From Triticum aestivum (taxonomy: Eukaryota > Streptophyta > Magnoliopsida > Poales > Poaceae), in the NCBI RefSeq assembly GCF_018294505.1, contig NC_057798.1, positions 371,522,026 to 371,586,025 of the forward strand: a stretch of DNA of 64,000 bases, in the 5' to 3' direction. Shown here in pieces: positions 57,153 through 64,000 of the stretch. The notes under the pieces were generated by a model. That model ran no database searches. It was not told where the DNA came from and worked only from the letters and a program-made list of their open reading frames with translations. Position 1 is the stretch's first letter, and each line of letters starts with the position of its first letter. The translations under genes were made by a program, and so were the position numbers.

Positions 57153-60100
57153 TGTGACGCCCCCGATTCAATCGTACACTAATCATGCACGCAAATGTGT
57201 ACGATCAAGATCAGGGACTCACGGGAAGATATCACAACACAACTCTACAAATAAAATAAGTCATACAAGCATCATAATACAAGCCAAGGGCCTCGAGGGC
57301 TCGAATACAAGTGCTCGATCATAGACGAGTCAGCGGAAGCAACAAGATCTGAGTACAGACATAAGTTAAACAAGTTTTCCTTAAGAAGGCTAGCACAAAC
57401 TGGGATACAGATCGAAAGAGGCGCAGGCCTCCTGCCTGGGATCCTCCTAGCTACTCTTGGTCGTCGTCAGCGGGCTGCACGTAGTAGTAGGCACCTCCAG
57501 TGTAGTAGTCGTTGTCGACGGTGGCGTCTGGCTCCAGGGCTCCAGCATCTGGTTGCAACAATCAGAAAGAAAGGAAAGGGGGAAAAAGGGGGGAGAAAGC
57601 AACCGTGAGTACTCATCCAAAGTACTCGCAAGCAAGGAACTATACTACATATGCATGGGTATATGTGTAAAAAGGCCATATCAGTGGACTGAACTGCAGA
57701 ATGCCAGAATAAGACGGGGATAGCTAGTCCTATCGAAGACTACGCTTCTGGCAACCTCCGTCTTGCAGCATGTAGAAGAGAGTAGACTGAAGTCCTCCAA
57801 GTAGCATCTCCAAGTAGCATCTCCAAATAGCATCTCCAAGTAGCATCTCCAGATAGCATCTCCAAGTAGCAACGCATAGCATAATCCTACCCGGCGATCC
57901 TCTCCTCGTCGCCCTGTAGAAAAGCGATCACCGGGTTGTCTGTGGAACTTGGAAGGGTGTGTTTTATTAAGTATCCGGTTCTAGTTGTCATAAGGTCAAG
58001 GTACAACTCCAAGTCGTCCTGTTACCGAAGATCACGGCTATTCGAATAGATTAACTTCCCTGCAGGGGTGCACCACATAGCCCAACACGCTCGATCCCAT
58101 TTGGCCGGACACACTTTCCTGGGTCATGCCCGGCCGCGGAAGATCAACACGTCGCAGCCCCACCTAGGCTCAACGGAGAGGCCAGCACGCCGGTCTAAAC
58201 CTAAGCGCGCAGGGGTCTGGGCCCATCGCCCTGAGCACACCTGCACGTTGCGTACGCGGCCGGTGAGCAGACCTAGCAACCTCCATTACAAAGGAAGTTG
58301 CGTTAACGCAGTCCAACCCGGCGCGCGCCGCTCAGTCGCTGACGTCACGAAGTGCTTCGGCTGATACCACGACGTCGGGATACCCATAACTACTCCCACG
58401 TAGATGGTTAGTGCGTATAGGCTCGTAGCCAGACTCAGATCAAATACCAAGATCTCGTTAAGCGTGTTAAGTATCCGCGAACGCCGAACAGGACCAGGCC
58501 CACCTGTCTCCTAGGTGGTCTCAACCTGCCCTGTCGCTCCGCCACAAAGTAACAGTCGGGGGCCGTCGGGAACCCAGGCCCACCTCTACCGGGATGGAGC
58601 CACCTGCCCCTTCAGCCCCCAACTCCGAACAGTATCACAGATAATGTAACTGTGTAAAGTATATCGTATATGCCCGTGATCACCTCCCGAAGTGATCACA
58701 GCCCAGTAGTATAGCATGGCAGACGGACAAGAGTGTAGGGCCACTGATGGAACAGTAGCATCCTATACTAAGCATTTAGGATTGCGGGTAAGGTATCAAT
58801 GACTGTAGCAGCAATGACAGGCTATGCATCAGAATAGGATTAACGGAAAGCAGTAACATGCTACACTACTCTAATGCAAGCAGTATAGAGAAGAGTAGGC
58901 GATATCTGGTGATCAAAGGGGGGGCTTGCCTGGTTGCTTAGACAAGAAGGAGGGGTCGTCGGTGACGTAGTCGTCCACAGGGGCATCAACATCGTCACGG
59001 GGGCTACCGGAGAGAAGAGGGGGGAGAAACAGTAAATACATAGCAAGCAAGTGCATAACAGGTCAACAAGCAGAGCTAGACGCGTTCTAACGCGGTATGA
59101 GGTGATACCGGTGAAGGGGGAAACATCGGGAAAGTACCCCCAGTGTTTCGTGTTTTCGGACAGATGAACCGGAGGTGAAATGTTGCAGGTTCTCTATGCT
59201 AGGGACACGTGGCGGACGAACGGGCTGCGTATCCGGATTCGTCTCGTCGTTCTGAGCAACTTTCATGTACAAAGTATTTTCATCCGAGTTACGGATTTTT
59301 TTATATGATTTTCTAAGGTTTTAAATCATTTTTAGAATTTATTTAATTAATTTAATTTAACATTATCCAGAACAGTGAATGATGACGCAGGCATGACATC
59401 AGAGTGATGTCAGCAGGTCAACTGGTCGGTTGACCAGTCAAACAGACAGGTGGGTCCAGTGGGACCCACATGTCATTGTTTGTTAACTAATTAACCAGGT
59501 TAATTAGTTTAGTTAACAGATTAGTTATGTTAATTAACAGTAGTTAATTAGTTTAATTAGTTATTAGGTTAATTAAACACAATTAATTTAATTAATTAAT
59601 TAATAATTTTATTAATTATTATTTTTATTCTTTTTTTATATATAAAACGTTCTGGGGGATGGGGCCCCCTTGTCATAGGCCCCGGGGGGCCTTAGCGGGT
59701 TAGCGGGCAGGAGGGCGACGGGCGCCGGGGCGAGCGCTCACCCGCACGGAGTGTGGCGAGGCGAGGCCAGTGGCCAAGGCGACCGCGGTGGAGGCCGGCG
59801 CAGGGCGCGCGGAGGGTCGCCGCGGAGGTGCGGCCGGTCGAGGGCGACAACGGCGAGTGAGAGGCGCCGGTGCACAGGGGGGGGGCTGCGAGCACACGGG
59901 GAAGCCGGAGACGGCGCCGCGGCGGCAGTTGGCCGGAGCAAGAGGCGGGCGGGCGTGAGGCGCGTGGGTCGGCGAGGCCGCGCGCGCGGCGGTGCTGTGC
60001 AGTAGCAGCAGCAGGTCGTGGGCGAGCGTGGCGCGCGGGAGACGGGCGCCTGGGCGCGGCCATGTGCGGGCGCAGTAGCGCCGGAGAGGCGACGGACGGG

Positions 60101-61092
60101 CGCGCACGAGGCCACGCGCGGGGCGAGGAGGTCGGGCGCGACGTGGGGACAAGGGAAGGAGAGGAGGGGCGCGGAGGCCGTGGCCTCACCGGAAGGCGTA
60201 GGGTCTGGGCAGCGGTGGTCGAGGGGGGTGACGGGGACGACATCGGCGGAGCGGGTGCAGGCCGGTGGGGAAGGGCGCCGGCGTGGTCGCGTCGGGCGAT
60301 GGTCGATGTCGAGCGTTGACGGGGTCGAGGCGCGGCATCAGGGCGGCCTTGGTCGATCCGGCCATGGAGCTAGACTGCAGGGATGAGGAGGCATCGGCGA
60401 CGACGGTGGGGCGTGGCGACGTGGGTCTGGCGGCGGCGGCTGGTCGATCCCCCCAGATCCAATCGGGGGCAGAGGGGAGAGGTGGATCGAGGGAGTGGGG
60501 GGGAAGTGGGGCGACCGGTGGGTTAGGGTTTCGGTCGGGTACGGGGGAAATAGGCCAGGGGTATTGGGGTGGGCCGGCTGACTGCTAGGTGGGCCGAGAG
60601 GCCCAGGGAGAGGGGGGGGGTTCTATTTTATTTTAGTTTAGTTATTACTGTTTTCTATTTTCTATTTCATTTCATTTCTTCCTTTTTTTGTTTTATTAAA
60701 TTTATGTTTTTATGAAATACCCAAGTTGTACCTAAAATATTATTAATACCTATGCCACTACCACAACTATCTTGGAACCTAATATAAAATCGTTTGTAAT
60801 TGTTTATTATTTGATAATCATTTAACTAATTGTTTTTGCTACTATTTTATTCATTTTGAGTATTTGCATAATTTATACAAGTGTGGTTTCTCCACCTTTA
60901 TTATTTAGAATTTATCTGTCTCAGCTTGAACATTTTAGTTTTAATGTTTCAAAACTTTTGACTTGATGTTTGTCTATATTTTAAATTTGAATTTGAATCG
61001 GTTCCGAACTAACACGAGATTAGCGATAGAAATCGAAGTGACGTGGCATCATTAGCAGAGGGTTACTGTAGCTTAATTACCTGGGCGTCACA
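57153..61092 (-). repeat. 5' LTR of the long-LTR gypsy element
   Basis: 3940 bp, the partner of 49036-52974, carrying the same minisatellite (57800-57871), AT block and GC-rich block (about 59700-60590). The long GC-rich open frame is frameshifted relative to the other LTR, which argues against selection on it. Confidence 0.92.
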
Positions 61093-62390
61093 AGGTCAAC
61101 CCTTTTAAGCCGCCCTGTATGCAGAGGGAGGACCAAGTACTTGGTAGGGAAGGAGGCGATCTTCATAGGGAAGCCCGAAAGGATGTTGACCAGATCAATC
61201 CCTTGGCAACGAATGGAAAACACCTCCGTCTTGGTCACGTTAGTGATGAGGCCCGATGCCTGTCCAAAACAAGCCAAGATGCCGGCAATGGCGTCTAGCT
61301 CTTCCTTGACCGGATTGGCGAAGATGCCAGCATCATCGACGTAGAGGGAGATTCTGTAGGAAGCCGAATGAGCCTTGATCGACTTGAGGATCCCTGCCTG
61401 GGTAGCCGCCCGAAGCATGAGCTGAAGAGGATCGATGGCCAGGATCAATAGCATGGGGGACAGGGGGTCACCCTGGCGCAGACCACATGCGTGAGCAAAA
61501 GGGCTGCCTGGGTCCCCATTCAACAGGATTTTGGAGGAAGATGATGCGGGTGTCATGCAAATCCAGTCTCGCCAACGATGGCTGAATCCCAGCTGCTGAA
61601 GTACCTCCAGTAGGTAGGCCCAGCCCACGGAGTCGAGAGCCTTAGAGATGCCCAACTTAAGGAAGAGGCCAGGCGTTGAAGTGCGATGTAGTTCCTTCAC
61701 CAAATTCTGAACATGCAAGAAGTTATCGTGGATGCACCGCTTTTGCACAAAAGTGCTCTGACATTTGGAGACTAGCATTGGAAGCAGCGGAGCTAAACGG
61801 TTTGCCAACAGCTTCAAGAAGATCTTGGAGATGCTATGAATCAGGTTGATTGGACGGTAGTAATCCAGGCGGTGTTTGCCTTCTTTGGCAGCAGGATAAT
61901 GTTTGCCGAGTTATTCAGGCCCGCGCAATTGCCACGCAGGCTTGCCAGCTGCATAATTGCATCCACAACATCAGCCTTGATGATCCCCCAATAGGACTTG
62001 AAGAAGGCACCGATAAAACCGTCTGGGCCGGGTGCTTTGACCGAGGGCAAGGAGAAAACTGCCTCCTTTATCTCTTCATCGTCGAATGGGGCGTCCAAAT
62101 CAGAAAGGTCGCGGTGTTGGATTCCGATGTTCTCCCATACAATGTGTTTGGTCTGTTGCATGGGTGTTCCAAGGTGCTCTTGGAAGTGGTTGAGGAGAGC
62201 CCGCTCCTTGTCATCCCTGGTAATAGCCAGCCCGGCCTTGGTCCTGATGGACTGGATGAAATTATTGCGCCCTCTACATTGGCCTGAGCATGAAAAAGCT
62301 TGGTGGTGGCGTCACCCAGCCGAATCCAGGTAAGTCTCGAACGTTGCCTCAACTTGCGTACTCTGATTCAGGGGTTCTCCCAATAAACGG
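61093..62390 (-). pseudogene. LINE, reverse transcriptase part, 5' half
   Basis: Minus-strand frames in order: LRQRSRLTWIRLGDATTKLFH (62352-62280), VKAPGPDGF and LLPKK (62161-61860), then after a one-base frameshift near 61860 YRPINLIHSISKIF, KLLANRLAPLLP, CGLRQGDPLSPML and YVDDAGIF (61817-61093). These are L1-clade RT motifs. Motif A reads LGISKALDS where the family has LDISKAFDS, so the first catalytic Asp is Gly and the enzyme is dead. No endonuclease domain is present upstream, so the LINE is 5'-truncated at about 62390; the exact edge is uncertain. It continues at 49035 beyond the inserted gypsy element. Confidence 0.88.
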
Positions 62391-62568
62391 CTCTAAGAGC
62401 ATCTATAGCCGCATTTGACAAATATGACCCCTCAAATGCCTTTGTACGCACTTGGGCACGTCCGCAGACAGTGACCGGACACTCCTCAAATCAACACAAC
62501 TGCATCCAGATATCTCATACTGAATTTTCAAATCTATACAAAAGCATGTAAACTTAAAAACCTATGTA

Positions 62569-63062
62569 CTATGTAGCTACTCCTCGTCGAAGATTGTCGC
62601 CACCAGAGATGTCGACAATCTCCCTGCCCGACTCCAAGTACATGGGCGACAACTGCAGCTCCGGCGCCTCCGACTTCTCTGCTTTGGCCTCCTCCTCCTC
62701 TATCTTCGTGTTGAGTTCGGTGAAGAGCGCGTCGGATGCCGCATGTTCCAACCAGAGGAACTGCCGGTTGGCCTCCACATATGCCTCATTTACTCCAGGA
62801 TGGCGTGCTGCTCCGTCAACTCCGCGGCTTGGGCGACGGCGAACTCCGCCTCTGCCTCCTTCATGGTGAACCCCGGAGCAGGCTGCTCCGCCTCCTCCAT
62901 CGGCTCCGGCAGCGGCTCTTCCTCATCCTCCTCCTCCTCCGGCGAGTCTGGAGGCAGTCAAGCAGCGATGCGGGCGGTGCACCTTGCCTGGATCTTCTTC
63001 GCGATCTGCCTCTGGTGCTTTGGCATGAGCATAGCGTACGTGGTGATCAGCCGTCGGACCAT
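62569..63062 (-). pseudogene. Decayed small acidic-protein gene, unknown function
   Basis: The minus strand starts at ATG 63062 (MVRRLITTYAMLMPKHQRQ), then AKKIQARCTARIAA. A TGA follows, then an acidic run (EEEEDEEEPLPEPMEEAEQ), an Ala/Glu helix region (MKEAEAEFAVAQAAEL), a frameshift near 62790, and EANRQFLWLEHAASDALF to the end at 62569. A CTATTTAAG TATA-like box sits at 63169-63177, about 105 bp upstream. I recall similar hypothetical proteins being repetitive in Triticeae genomes but assign no function. One stop and one frameshift make it a pseudogene. Confidence 0.55.
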
Positions 63063-63279
63063 GGCGATGCCGGAGAGCATGGGAGAGCAGGGGAGAGGAG
63101 GCGGACGGGCTTGGGTGGCGGTGCAGAGAGGAGGGAGGTGGATGGGCTAGGGTTGGGGCGACAACTAGCTTAAATAGCCGGATTTGGCCTCAGGAAACAA
63201 GCCAGAGTGGCGTCACATGGTGTTCACACCATGGCGACGGAAGAGGCATCCATCGGACCGCCGGGTTTCCGGGTGTTTT

Positions 63280-64000
63280 GATACTTCTTGAGCTTGCGTT
63301 GGTTTTTCCTTTGAAGAGGAAAGGGTGATGCAGCAAAGTAGAGATAAGTATTTCCCTCGGTTTGAGAACCTTGGTATCAATCCAATAGGAGACAACGCAC
63401 AAATCACCGAATACCTGCACAAACAATCAAACAAACTTGCACCCAACGCGATAAAGGGGTTGTCAATCCCTTCACGGTTACTTGCAAAAGTGGGATCTGA
63501 TAGAGATAGATAAACGATAAAGTAAATATTTTTGGTATTTTTGGTTTATAGATCGGAAAGTAAAAGATTGCAAGAATAGTAGATCAGAAACTTGTATGAT
63601 AGAAAAGAGACCCGGGGGCCATAGGTTTCACTAGAGGCTTCTCTCAAGATAGAAAATAATACGGTGGTTGAACAAATTACTGCCGAGCAATTGATAGAAA
63701 AGTGCAAAGTTATGATAATATCTAAGGCAATGATCATGAATATAGGCATCACGTTCATGTCAAGTAGACCAAAACGATTCTGCATCTACTACTATTACTC
63801 CACACATCGACAGCTATCCAGCATGCATCTAGAGTATTAAGGTCGTAAAAGAATGGAGTAACGCATTAAGTAAGATGACATGATGTAGAGGAATTAACGC
63901 AAGCAATATGATGAAAACCCCATCTTTTTATCCTCGATGGCAACAATACAATATGTGCCTTGCTGCCCCTATTGTCACTGGGAAAGGACACCGCAAGATT
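63280..64000 (-). mobile_element. Sabrina-type LTR, partial (runs off the right edge)
   Basis: From TGATACTTCTTGAGC onward the sequence parallels the LTRs at 1726 and 8478 (GAGGAAAGGGTGATGCAGCA, CACGGTTACTTGC, CCGGGGGCCATAGG), but with many more differences and indels. It is therefore an older or sister-family copy in the same minus orientation. Only the first 721 bp of the outer LTR end are visible; no target duplication can be checked. Confidence 0.85.

Larger units (their letters stand above)
49036..61092 (-). mobile_element. Long-LTR gypsy element with non-coding interior (LARD-like), inserted in the LINE
   Basis: 12,057 bp with a perfect AGGTC duplication (49031-49035, 61093-61097). LTRs of 3939 and 3940 bp begin TGTGACGCCCAGG and end GGGGGCGTCACA on the minus strand. 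The primer site TGGTATCAGAGCC at 57137-57149 sits three bases inside the 5' LTR (57153-61092) and a polypurine tract inside the 3' LTR, fixing minus orientation. The 4.18-kb interior has no Gag or Pol motif. Very long LTRs plus a non-coding conserved interior fit the LARD class described in Triticeae. The LTRs differ at roughly 1-2 percent of positions in the part I compared. Confidence 0.92.

Noticed and set aside
1..64000. CRISPR arrays, bacterial operons, rRNA or tRNA genes
   Set aside because: No spaced direct-repeat array or RNA gene was seen; repeats are LTRs, a 13-bp minisatellite and short transposon repeats in a plant genome.

Overview
The window looks like repeat-dense, intergenic Triticeae DNA (wheat, Aegilops or a close relative). 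The evidence is the set of retrotransposon families and their nesting: a BARE/Angela/WIS-type copia element (LTR with the ATATGCCCTAGAGGC head), a Sabrina-like gypsy element (TGATACGTCTCCAACG LTR head), a 0.47-kb-LTR gypsy element with an antisense gene (Fatima/TAT-like), a long-LTR gypsy with a non-coding interior, a Stowaway MITE and a LINE. Family names come from recognition by eye, not from a search. I recognise only one ordinary host gene.

Layout. 1-440 is the 3' end of a long LTR, in the opposite orientation to its relatives at 49-61 kb. 441-42131 is one large copia locus whose units read internal 1, LTR2, internal 2, LTR3; its first LTR lies left of the window. It is a tandem copia array sharing its middle LTR. 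Three further elements are nested in it. A Sabrina-like element (1726-10045, TSD GTATT) sits in internal 1. A second tandem array (14576-31245), LTR-internal-LTR-internal-LTR of a gypsy element, sits inside the shared copia LTR2. A solo LTR (37280-41544, TSD CGAGG) sits in LTR3. Both gypsy families nested here (Sabrina-like and the tandem) encode only Gag and protease, with no reverse transcriptase or integrase, so they must rely on enzymes supplied by other elements.

42132-47719 is low-copy DNA holding the minus-strand gene for NSE3, the MAGE-domain subunit of the SMC5/6 genome-maintenance complex. It can be modelled as six exons with phase-consistent splice sites (234 residues), with a Stowaway MITE and a 30-bp duplication in its last intron and an E2F-type site upstream. 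About 213 bp upstream of its start codon lies the poly(A) end of a LINE (47720 to about 62390). This LINE was split by a 12-kb long-LTR gypsy element (49036-61092, TSD AGGTC) whose 4.2-kb interior carries no recognisable protein, a LARD-like layout. Beyond the LINE are a decayed small gene (62569-63062) and another Sabrina-type LTR that runs off the window.

The most notable content is (i) a tandem gypsy array nested inside the shared LTR of a tandem copia array, and (ii) the antisense gene in both gypsy copies. That gene has its own TATA box, three introns with consensus splice sites and matching phases plus a possible 69-nt fourth, a gypsy-type putative transposase domain (Pfam Transposase_28 type) and a coiled-coil C-terminal part. 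Both copies are now broken by different mutations.
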